NCBI GenBank assembly: GCA_035653295.1
Contig: DASRCB010000388.1
Location: 1-5,392, forward strand
Length of the DNA stretch: 5,392 bases
Reading direction: 5' to 3'
DNA from: DASRCB01 sp035653295
GTDB lineage: Bacteria > Acidobacteriota > Terriglobia > Bryobacterales > Bryobacteraceae
Shown here: positions 1 through 5,257 of the stretch, piece after piece
Numbering within the stretch: the stretch's first letter is position 1
Layout of the letters: each line of letters starts with the position of its first letter
The notes under the pieces: generated by a model
What the model saw: only the letters and a program-made list of their open reading frames with translations
What the model was told of the DNA's origin: nothing
Database searches by the model: none
Position numbers and translations under genes: made by a program

Positions 1-692
1 TCTTCCCCAATGCGCAGTGCACCGCGGGGTACGGCCTGACCGAGACTTCACCGGTGCTCTGCTATGCCCGGCCGAAGAAGCCCGTGCCGCGCAACGATCC
101 CCATCGCTGGCGGCGGCAGGCCATGACCGGCTGGCCGGTGCCCGGAGTCGAGCTCCGCGTCGTGGATGTCGCCATGCAGGATGTGCCCCGCGATGGAAAG
201 ACCATCGGCGAAATCATCGCCACCGGCGACCACATCATGGACGGCTATTTCCGGGATCCCGCCGGAACGAGAGCGGCAATGACCGGACCGTGGCTGCACA
301 CCGGAGACATGGCCGTCTGGGATGAAGAGGGCTGGGTCACCATCGTCGACCGCAGCAAGGAGATCATCATCAGCGGCGGCGAGAACATCTCCTCGCTGGA
401 AATCGAGAAGGCCATCTACGCGCACCCCGCAGTGTTCGAGTGCGCGGCCGTTTCAGCGCCCGACGAGAAGTGGGGCGAAGTTCCCGTCGCCGTGGTCGTG
501 CTGAAAGAAGGCCATCGCCTGTCGGAACAGGAGCTGATGGACTTCCTCGGCGCCAGGCTCGGCCGCTACAAACTGCCGCGGCGGGTTGAGTTCCGCGCGG
601 AACCGCTTCCCAAAACCGGCACCGGCAAGGTACGCAAGATGGTTCTGCGCGAGAAGTACTGGCAGGGTCACGCCAGGCGCGTGCACGGCTGA
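1..692 (+). CDS. AMP-forming acyl-CoA synthetase, C-terminal part (5' end outside window)
   Basis: This is an ANL-superfamily ligase that activates a carboxylic acid, usually a fatty or related organic acid, to its acyl-AMP and then to the CoA thioester in the cytoplasm. The reading frame is open from position 3 and codes for 229 residues before the TGA. The fragment begins just before the A5 motif YGLTET (fragment residues 10-15). It then has the A7 motif HTGD (ending at D102), the hinge motif DRSKEIIISGGENIS (116-130) and the A10 motif PKTGTGK (203-209), whose last lysine is the catalytic one for adenylation. About 300 N-terminal residues, including the P-loop-like motif, are missing because of the window edge. 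The wording resembles medium/long-chain fatty acid or 3-methylmercaptopropionate-type ligases, but the acyl pocket is not visible, so the substrate cannot be named. It is followed one base later by prmA. Family assignment is very secure; substrate is unknown. Confidence 0.95.
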   Translation, partial: FPNAQCTAGYGLTETSPVLCYARPKKPVPRNDPHRWRRQAMTGWPVPGVELRVVDVAMQDVPRDGKTIGEIIATGDHIMDGYFRDPAGTRAAMTGPWLHTGDMAVWDEEGWVTIVDRSKEIIISGGENISSLEIEKAIYAHPAVFECAAVSAPDEKWGEVPVAVVVLKEGHRLSEQELMDFLGARLGRYKLPRRVEFRAEPLPKTGTGKVRKMVLREKYWQGHARRVHG

Positions 693-693
693 G

Positions 694-1455
694 GTGTTCT
701 CGCTTTTCCTCAGCTGCCAGCCGCGCGAAGAAGATAACCTGACCGCCGAGTTGTACGACGCGGGAACAGCCGGCATCGTCGACGAGCCAGGCGGCCTGCG
801 CGCGTTCTTCGATGACGAGAACCGGCGCGAGGAACTGCTGGCCAGATTTGCGGCATTTCATCCCGCGGCTCGGGAGGAAGCGGCGGCTGACTGGGAGCAG
901 GCCGCGCGCGATTCGTTTCCCGCGCTGAACATCGGCCGGAGATGGTTCCTCGCGCCACCGTGGTCGGACGAGGAGACGCCGTCTGGCCGCATTCGCCTGG
1001 TCGTGAATCCGGGTATGGCCTGCGGCACAGGCTGGCATCCGTGCACCCAGCTTTGCCTCGCGGCCATCGAGAATACGGTGCGCGCGGGCGACACCGTGCT
1101 CGATGTGGGCTCCGGGTCGGGCATACTTTCCGAAGCCGCGGCCCTGCTCGGCGCGGCCCGGGTGATCGCGTGCGATATCGATTTCGAGGCATTGTGCGTG
1201 GCCCGCGAGCGGGTGCATGTGCCGATGTTCGCGGGATCGGCCGATGCGGTTCGCGACGGGGTCGCCGATATCGTCGTGGCCAACATCAGCTCGGCCGCGG
1301 CTGAGGAACTGGCCGCTGAATTCCGGCGCGTGCTGCGGCCGCGGGGCACACGGATCGTTTCAGGATTTCAAACCGGTGATCTCCCGAACGGCATCCGCGG
1401 CGAAATCACTGTAAGTCATGGCTGGGCATGTATCACTTCGATGCATGACTGCTAA
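694..1455 (+). CDS. prmA: Ribosomal protein L11 methyltransferase (PrmA family), compact form
   Basis: Predicted SAM-dependent methyltransferase that methylates ribosomal protein L11. The 253-residue product has a short N-terminal domain (about 1-75; it opens FSLFLSCQP and has AELYDAGTAGIVDE at 18-31, the usual PrmA substrate-recognition start). The Rossmann core carries NPGMACGTGWHPCT (105-118, matching the family's GTGxHPTT), the SAM loop DVGSGSGIL (137-145), the acidic strand end DID (161-163) and VVANI (194-198, matching the family VVANI-L). It is shorter than the roughly 290 residues of E. coli PrmA, mainly in the N-terminal domain and between strands 2 and 3. The start is GTG at 694. 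The only other in-frame start upstream is a TTG at 586, deep inside the synthetase gene, and it would add non-homologous residues. The start lies one base past the upstream TGA with no clear Shine-Dalgarno, which suggests translational coupling. Another small-molecule or protein methyltransferase of PrmA type is possible because the post-NI motif is atypical. Confidence 0.87.
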   Translation: MFSLFLSCQPREEDNLTAELYDAGTAGIVDEPGGLRAFFDDENRREELLARFAAFHPAAREEAAADWEQAARDSFPALNIGRRWFLAPPWSDEETPSGRIRLVVNPGMACGTGWHPCTQLCLAAIENTVRAGDTVLDVGSGSGILSEAAALLGAARVIACDIDFEALCVARERVHVPMFAGSADAVRDGVADIVVANISSAAAEELAAEFRRVLRPRGTRIVSGFQTGDLPNGIRGEITVSHGWACITSMHDC

Positions 1456-1503
1456 CCCAAAATCCGATGTGCAGGGGCAGCTCCGGCGCATGCGTCAACC
1501 TAA

Positions 1504-1509
1504 TATAAT
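1504..1509 (+). promoter_or_regulatory. Candidate -10 box (TATAAT) upstream of the Gfo/Idh/MocA gene
   Basis: A perfect TATAAT stands out in an A/T-rich patch of an otherwise GC-rich gap between prmA and the next gene. It would start transcription near 1516, leaving a leader of about 35 bases. No TTGACA-like -35 hexamer lies 15-18 bases upstream, and there is no TGn extension, so the call rests on the -10 and its position alone. Confidence 0.42.
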
Positions 1510-1535
1510 GCTGGTGACCTTACATTCCTTTTAAC

Positions 1536-1544
1536 GAAAGGCGG
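1536..1544 (+). promoter_or_regulatory. Ribosome binding site deciding the GTG start at 1552
   Basis: The purine-rich stretch GAAAGGCGG ends seven bases before the GTG at 1552. This supports that GTG as the start; the next in-frame ATG (codon 13) would cut away the twin-arginine motif. Confidence 0.55.
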
Positions 1545-1551
1545 CAACGCA

Positions 1552-2706
1552 GTGGAATCTGACTCCCCGGTCTCCAGACGCACCTTCATGCAGAATGGCG
1601 CCGCAGTCGCGGCAGGCGCCTTCACCATCCTCAGCCCACGCCTGGTGCGTGGATCGGAGGCGAATTCGCGGGTCTCGGTCGGGCTGATCGGCTCGGGCGG
1701 GCGCGGCTCATGGGATGCGGGAATCGTCACTCGCGACTCGCGCGCGCAACTTACCGCGCTGTGCGACAAGTTCCCCGATCGCATCGACGAAGCAGCGACG
1801 CACCTGAAGCTCAGCAATCCGAAAACGTACACGGATTTCGAGAAGATGCTGGCCGCGCCCGACATTGACGCCGTCATCATCGCCACGCCTCCGTTCGAGC
1901 ATCCGCGTATGCTGGCCGCCGCCGTGGACGCGAAAAAGCACGTGTACTGCGAAAAGCCGATGGGCGTCAACCTGGACGGCGTGAAAACGGTGATTGCCGC
2001 CGGCCGCCGCGCCGACCCATCGAAGAACATCTTCGTCGGTTTCCAGCAGCGCTACGGACCGGAATACCTGGAGGCGTACAAGCGCATTCAGGAGGGACAG
2101 CTGGGGCCGCTGACCAACGCGCGCGGATGGTGGGTGGGCGGCGATCCCTTCAAGCGCAAGCCCTACGACAGCTCCGTGGAGCACCTGCGCAACTGGTTTT
2201 GCTACAAAGACTACTCCGGCGACATCATCGTGGAGCAGGACTGCCATAATTTCGACGTCCTGCACTGGTTCCTCGGCGCGCGGCCCATCAGCGCGGTCGG
2301 CTACGGCGGCACGAAAGTGCGCACCAACATGGATATCCTCGACAACCTGACGCTGAGCTTTCAGTTCCCCGATGGAATGAACGTGGCCTACGAGGCGAAC
2401 CAGCTCACACCCCCGGGATTCTCGCGCGTCGGCGAGGAGTTCACCGGCACCAAGGGCGTCATCGAGACCTCCCGGGCGCGCATGGTGCATCACAAAGCTG
2501 ATGATCCGAAGAACCCCGAGGTGATGACCATGGATCACGACATCACCGAGGATGCGGTGCGCGCGTTTATCGGCAACATCGTGAGCGGGAAGGTGGAGAA
2601 CGTGGCCGAGCGGTCGGCCATCAGCACCCTGTTCGCGATCCTGGGCCGAACGGCGATCTACGAAAAGCGCGAGGCGACCTGGAAAGGCGAATTCGGGGAC
2701 GTTTAA
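1552..2706 (+). CDS. Tat-exported Gfo/Idh/MocA family oxidoreductase
   Basis: NAD(P)-dependent dehydrogenase of the glucose-fructose oxidoreductase / inositol dehydrogenase family, 384 residues, probably acting on a sugar, polyol or related ring compound outside the cytoplasmic membrane. A twin-arginine signal is visible: SRRTFM at residues 8-13, a hydrophobic alanine-rich stretch at 17-28, and a possible signal peptidase site after A37 (S-E-A). The mature Rossmann domain follows: GSGGRG at 47-52, D72 at the end of strand 2 (favours NAD over NADP), and EKP at 134-136, whose lysine is the usual catalytic residue. The C-terminal alpha/beta domain has GDIIVEQDCHNFDVLHW (223-239); H232 matches the catalytic histidine of inositol dehydrogenases. 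The start is GTG with a good upstream purine tract and its own -10 box. The exact substrate cannot be read from the sequence; members are numerous in Acidobacteriota and Planctomycetota. It ends two bases from the stop of the convergent coiled-coil gene. Confidence 0.95.
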   Translation: MESDSPVSRRTFMQNGAAVAAGAFTILSPRLVRGSEANSRVSVGLIGSGGRGSWDAGIVTRDSRAQLTALCDKFPDRIDEAATHLKLSNPKTYTDFEKMLAAPDIDAVIIATPPFEHPRMLAAAVDAKKHVYCEKPMGVNLDGVKTVIAAGRRADPSKNIFVGFQQRYGPEYLEAYKRIQEGQLGPLTNARGWWVGGDPFKRKPYDSSVEHLRNWFCYKDYSGDIIVEQDCHNFDVLHWFLGARPISAVGYGGTKVRTNMDILDNLTLSFQFPDGMNVAYEANQLTPPGFSRVGEEFTGTKGVIETSRARMVHHKADDPKNPEVMTMDHDITEDAVRAFIGNIVSGKVENVAERSAISTLFAILGRTAIYEKREATWKGEFGDV

Positions 2707-2708
2707 CG

Positions 2709-2990
2709 CTACTGAGCGGTACGGTTCTCGAGATCGGTAACCCGGCGGGTCAGTGCGGAGATGGCCTCGTCGTGCTGCATTACTGAGCGCTCCATGCCGC
2801 GCACCGCCATCGCGTCGGCGGTGAAGAGCGCAGAGTGGCGCTTCTGGGCGAGCAGGACCTGCGCGAGCATGTTCTTGACATCGCCCAGTTCGTGATCGAG
2901 CTTCTTGTTGAGCTGCGCCATCTCGTGCTGCAACGAGTTGCTCAATTCCTGGATGAGCCGGATCGCTTCATCCGCCATAGCCGGTACCAT
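2709..2990 (-). CDS. Small helical, coiled-coil-like hypothetical protein
   Basis: I do not recognise a named family. The 93-residue product is almost free of proline and glycine and is rich in L, A, E, K, Q and M. Heptad-like spacing of hydrophobic residues runs from about residue 8 to 50 (AIRLIQELSNSL, then LNKKLDHELGDVKNMLAQVL) and again near the C terminus (ISALTRRVTDLENR). There is no signal peptide, membrane segment or cysteine, so it is probably a soluble cytoplasmic oligomer or adaptor. The ATG at 2990 (MVPAMADEA) or the one at 2978 (MADEA) is the start; neither has a clear Shine-Dalgarno. The frame is open further upstream to 3107, but that part overlaps the sensor-like gene and reads as an Arg/Pro/His-rich shadow. 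It follows the sensor-like gene by 17 bases, so it is probably the last gene of that operon. That it is a real gene is supported by position and the non-random protein composition. Confidence 0.68.
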   Translation of the reverse strand: MVPAMADEAIRLIQELSNSLQHEMAQLNKKLDHELGDVKNMLAQVLLAQKRHSALFTADAMAVRGMERSVMQHDEAISALTRRVTDLENRTAQ

Positions 2991-3007
2991 TGTACGCCGA
3001 AAACGGC

Positions 3008-3631
3008 CTATTCCAGCAGCGTGCCGCCGACGCGCTTCCACAATGCCGCCCAGCCGTTCATCAGGTGCAGGCCGATGAGCATGAGGATCGCGCCGAGCGA
3101 GGAGCACAGGACCGCCTGATCCAGGTTAGTGACCGGCGCGCCGCAAATGTCCACGGGCAGAATCGTATAGGTCAGCGGCGTCAGCAGGAGCACCGCACCC
3201 GCGGGAATAAAGCTGACGACCAGCGCAAACGCGATGACCGAGAACGGCAGGTGCACCAGGCTGTAGACCACTGTCTTCCACGTTTCCGGCCGCCGCAGAT
3301 ACGCGCGCAGCGATTCCACAATCCCCGAGGGCAGCGGCGCCGGACGCGGGTCGGCAACATCGGCGTGCAGCAGCTCTCGCAGCAGAAAGCGTTCGAAGCG
3401 GCCGAAAATGCCGACCACCATCAGCGTGAACACCAGGATCGGGATGCCAACGGCGATCAGCGCCAGCCCTGTGCCGACACAGATGCCGGTCACGGTAAAC
3501 ACGAAGTACACCAGCCCCAGCGGGAACGAAACCATCAGGTACAGGACGTTGCGCCAGGTTTGCGCTTCCACCACCGCTCCGAAGATGCGGTCGACTACGG
3601 AAGGCGGGGCGAGCACATTGCTTTCGGTCAT
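3008..3631 (-). CDS. Multi-pass membrane protein with histidine-kinase-type 'sensor' domain, no kinase attached
   Basis: A 207-residue inner-membrane protein resembling the 'putative sensor' domain that precedes the kinase part of some, mostly actinobacterial, histidine kinases. Hydrophobic stretches lie at about 29-51, 53-75, 121-158 (one long or two short helices) and 176-196. The sequence contains an internal repeat: TW (25-26), Y31, P37, F43 is matched by TW (117-118), Y123, P129, F135 with identical spacing, as expected for this domain. The amphipathic segment RFERFLLRELL (78-88) and a short proline-rich linker sit between the halves. Nothing after the last membrane helix could be a kinase, so it stands alone. 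The ATG at 3631 is preferred because GGAG lies seven bases before it; an ATG at 3637, two codons earlier, sits only one base from that GGAG. It lies 43 bases after the cytochrome gene and 17 bases before the coiled-coil gene on the same strand. Membrane nature is certain; the ligand or role is unknown. Confidence 0.83.
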   Translation of the reverse strand: MTESNVLAPPSVVDRIFGAVVEAQTWRNVLYLMVSFPLGLVYFVFTVTGICVGTGLALIAVGIPILVFTLMVVGIFGRFERFLLRELLHADVADPRPAPLPSGIVESLRAYLRRPETWKTVVYSLVHLPFSVIAFALVVSFIPAGAVLLLTPLTYTILPVDICGAPVTNLDQAVLCSSLGAILMLIGLHLMNGWAALWKRVGGTLLE

Positions 3632-3638
3632 CGGCATG

Positions 3639-3642
3639 CTCC
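3639..3642 (-). promoter_or_regulatory. Ribosome binding site (GGAG) for the sensor-like membrane protein
   Basis: On the minus strand GGAG is followed by seven bases and then the ATG at 3631. The ATG at 3637 is only one base away, too close to be used from this site, so this element selects the later ATG. Confidence 0.55.
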
Positions 3643-3674
3643 GATCCAGAGTACGAAATCCTGCTCACAAAAGT

Positions 3675-4193
3675 TCACTTGCGGGCGGGATGGGCGCTGG
3701 CGTGGCATTTGAGGCAACTGCGAGGCGGGTCATCGTTGGAGTGGCAGACAAGGCAATCGCCCATTCGCGGGAGCGCGTCCCGGGTGACTTCGTCCGACCG
3801 GGCGAGGCCTCGATGGCAGGCCTGGCACGGGTCGGCAGTCTGGAGATCGCTCCTGAGACGGTCATCCACCTCGCCCTGGTAGCGCCCTTGGCGAATGGCC
3901 GCGAGAATGACGGGCGCCACGTTCCCCAGCTCGGCGTGGCGGCGATGGCTGAAGTGCGCCACGGTGGATTCGGGCGCGGGGCGCAGGTCGAGGATTCCCT
4001 TACCGTGGCATTCGCCGCAGGCCTCGGGCGAGAACATGCGGGTGCGGTCCGGCGCGGTGGCGGCGCTGATCGCCGGATGGCAGCGCGCGCACTCCAGCTT
4101 CAGTTCCAGATGCGTGCGATGAGCGAACGCGTACGGCTGCGCCAGCGCCGTTACGGCGCCCGGCAGCAGCGCCAGCATTGAGAACCGCTTCAC
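3675..4193 (-). CDS. Secreted pentaheme cytochrome c (cytochrome c3/c7-like)
   Basis: An exported electron-transfer protein of 172 residues. The N terminus is a signal peptide: KR at 2-3, a hydrophobic core at 6-17, and a cleavage site after ALA (16-18). Five c-type heme motifs follow: CARCH 35-39, CGECH 59-63, CQACH 123-127, CLVCH 147-151 and CLKCH 160-164. Distal axial ligands can be supplied by H25, H28, H80, H83, H86 and H168. The pairs H25/H28 and H83/H86 sit in FxHxxH motifs (FAHRTH, FSHRRH), the hallmark of class III multiheme cytochromes, so bis-histidine low-potential hemes are expected. A roughly 60-residue stretch without hemes separates hemes 2 and 3 and holds the second FxHxxH plus a helix-like segment. 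No membrane anchor beyond the signal is seen, so it is probably periplasmic. The start is GTG at 4193; an ATG at 4178 would lose the KR of the signal. No strong Shine-Dalgarno is visible. It is the first gene of a probable three-gene operon with the sensor-like and coiled-coil genes. The electron partner is unknown. Confidence 0.93.
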   Translation of the reverse strand: MKRFSMLALLPGAVTALAQPYAFAHRTHLELKLECARCHPAISAATAPDRTRMFSPEACGECHGKGILDLRPAPESTVAHFSHRRHAELGNVAPVILAAIRQGRYQGEVDDRLRSDLQTADPCQACHRGLARSDEVTRDALPRMGDCLVCHSNDDPPRSCLKCHASAHPARK

Positions 4194-4238
4194 AACAGGG
4201 AAACTTCATCGTGTCACACCGCCCGGTACCATAAGGAG
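4194..4238. promoter_or_regulatory. 45-base divergent spacer between cytochrome and PhzF-like genes
   Basis: Transcription of both outward-facing genes should start in or near this spacer, yet I see no convincing -35/-10 pair on either strand. The best minus-strand candidate is TATGGT (4228-4233 on the plus strand), without a good -35. The promoters may extend into the coding regions. Confidence 0.3.
4233..4238 (+). promoter_or_regulatory. Shine-Dalgarno AAGGAG directly against the PhzF-like start
   Basis: AAGGAG touches the ATG at 4239 with no spacer and lies 12 bases before the in-frame ATG at 4251. It therefore fits neither start ideally; the later ATG is the one it could serve mechanically. 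Confidence 0.5.
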
Positions 4239-5024
4239 ATGCGACTCCCCATGTTCCAGGTGGACGCGTTCGCCGAGCGCGTGTTCACCGGGAATCCAGC
4301 GGCTGTTTGTCCGCTGGAGGATTGGCTCGGCGACGATGTGATGCAGGGCATTGCGGCGGAAAACAACCTCGCAGAGACCGCATTCTTCGTGCCCGAGAAT
4401 GGCGGGTTTCGCCTCCGCTGGTTCACGCCCCTGACGGAGGTGGACCTGTGCGGACACGCTACCCTCGCCTCTGCTTACGTTATATTCAACCATCTCGCGC
4501 CCGGCGCGACTACGGCCCGCTTCAACACTCGCAGCGGAGAGCTGGTGGTGACCCGGGAGGAAGACGGGCTTCTCGCCATGGACTTTCCCGCGCGGCCGCC
4601 GCGGCAGTGCGACGTGCACCCCGATTTGCTTCCGGCGCTCGGAAGGAATCCGGAGTCGGTGCTGGCTGCCCGCGATTATCTGGTGGTCTACCCCACGGAG
4701 CAGGAGGTGCGCGAGATCGATCCCGACATGCGGCTGCTGTCCAATGTCGATCGCTTCGCCGTGATCATCACCGGGCCGGGGCATGACTGCGATTTCGTAT
4801 CGCGGTTCTTCGCGCCGGCCAAGGGCGTGCCTGAGGATCCGGTGACCGGGTCGGCGCACTGCACCCTGATTCCCTACTGGGCGGAACGCCTGGGAAAAAA
4901 TAAACTGCATGCCCGCCAGCTGTCGCGCCGCGGCGGCGAACTGTGGTGCGAGTTACGCGGCGAGCGGGTGCGCATAGCTGGAAGAGCCGTGGAATTCCTG
5001 CGCGGGGAAATATCCGTAGGCTAA
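4239..5024 (+). CDS. PhzF family isomerase/epimerase-like protein
   Basis: A cytoplasmic protein of the PhzF / diaminopimelate epimerase fold, 261 residues. PhzF itself isomerises dihydro-3-hydroxyanthranilate in phenazine synthesis, but most homologues such as E. coli YddE have no proven substrate, and no phenazine gene is near, so a phenazine role is not implied. Visible hallmarks in order: FQVDAF (6-11), FTGNPAAVCPL (16-26), LAETAFF (44-50) whose E46 corresponds to the catalytic glutamate of PhzF, WFTPLTEVDLCGHAT (61-75), and the second-half repeat EDPVTGSAHC (199-208) containing D200. Both halves of the pseudo-symmetric fold are present, and the length is slightly below YddE (about 297) but plausible for the family. 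The ATG at 4239 is kept because family members usually have about six residues before VDAF; the ATG at 4251 remains possible, since the AAGGAG touches the first ATG. It is divergent from the cytochrome gene and convergent with lepA. Confidence 0.92.
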   Translation: MRLPMFQVDAFAERVFTGNPAAVCPLEDWLGDDVMQGIAAENNLAETAFFVPENGGFRLRWFTPLTEVDLCGHATLASAYVIFNHLAPGATTARFNTRSGELVVTREEDGLLAMDFPARPPRQCDVHPDLLPALGRNPESVLAARDYLVVYPTEQEVREIDPDMRLLSNVDRFAVIITGPGHDCDFVSRFFAPAKGVPEDPVTGSAHCTLIPYWAERLGKNKLHARQLSRRGGELWCELRGERVRIAGRAVEFLRGEISVG

Positions 5025-5043
5025 GGTAAGATTTTCTGCAACC

Positions 5044-5090
5044 GGCGGCCCTCCGACCCCTCTAAGTGCACAGAGGGCCGGAGGGTCGCC
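5044..5090. terminator. Long GC-rich hairpin after the PhzF-like gene, possible bidirectional terminator
   Basis: The arm 5044-5055 pairs with 5079-5090 (12 pairs including one G-U), and after a small internal loop 5058-5063 pairs with 5072-5077 (6 pairs). The loop is AAGTGCAC. It lies 20 bases after the stop of the PhzF-like gene, between two convergent genes. There is no T-run on either side, so it is not a classical intrinsic terminator; it may act as a transcript-end stabiliser or barrier. Confidence 0.5.
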
Positions 5091-5096
5091 TCAATC

Positions 5097-5110
5097 GCGC
5101 GGTAACGCGC
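5097..5110. other. Short GCGCG/CGCGC hairpin with a GTAA tetraloop
   Basis: A perfect five-pair stem closes on GTAA, which in plus-strand RNA is a GNRA tetraloop. It begins seven bases after the long hairpin at 5044-5090. The rest of the gap to 5257 shows no coding region or clear signal that I can support. Confidence 0.45.
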
Positions 5111-5257
5111 CCCACAGATTTTCAGTACGAGACACCCTATTCACCTGCCTGCAGTTCCTTTCACGCTCTTCGGCCCTCGCTTCAAATCGACCTGTTGCTG
5201 AACACAGCCGGAGTAGCAGTCCAGGCGCAATGCGCGTCTCGTTCAGCCACGAATCTA

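Noticed and set aside
370..1218. Long open frame on the minus strand opposite the synthetase/prmA junction
   Set aside because: It is rich in Arg, Pro and Ala with no motif and lies antisense to two well-recognised genes; typical of GC-rich DNA.
1508..1534. Eight-residue leader peptide (ATG to TAA) before the oxidoreductase
   Set aside because: Its ATG overlaps the -10 box and would lie upstream of the predicted transcript start; no regulatory hairpin follows.
1708..2538. 276-codon minus-strand open frame opposite the oxidoreductase
   Set aside because: His/Arg/Val-rich composition mirrors the plus-strand codons; no domain, no start signal, and the plus-strand protein is unmistakable.
2707..2718. 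CGCT-ACTG-AGCG hairpin between convergent stop codons
   Set aside because: Four pairs and no T-run; too weak to call a terminator.
2991..3107. N-terminal extension of the coiled-coil protein back to 3107
   Set aside because: The extra 39 residues are Arg/Pro/His-rich and come from reading the end of the sensor-like gene in another frame.
2990..4181. Two overlapping plus-strand open frames (2990-3712 and 3408-4181) across the cytochrome and sensor-like genes
   Set aside because: Antisense shadows: low-complexity Gln/Arg/His-rich or Ala/Gly/Arg-rich translations, while the minus strand gives heme motifs, a signal peptide and membrane helices.
4206..4910. 234-codon minus-strand open frame opposite the PhzF-like gene
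   Set aside because: No recognisable motif; the plus strand carries all PhzF hallmarks.
5030..5123. Direct repeat GATTTTC at 5030-5036 and 5117-5123 flanking the hairpins
   Set aside because: Seven bases only; could easily be chance, with no insertion-sequence features inside.
5181..5190. TTCAAATCGA resembling a tRNA T-loop
   Set aside because: The flanking five bases do not pair as a T-stem and no acceptor or anticodon arm is present.
5225..5235. GCGC-AAT-GCGC palindrome after lepA
   Set aside because: Four pairs over a three-base loop with no T-run; not convincing as the lepA terminator.
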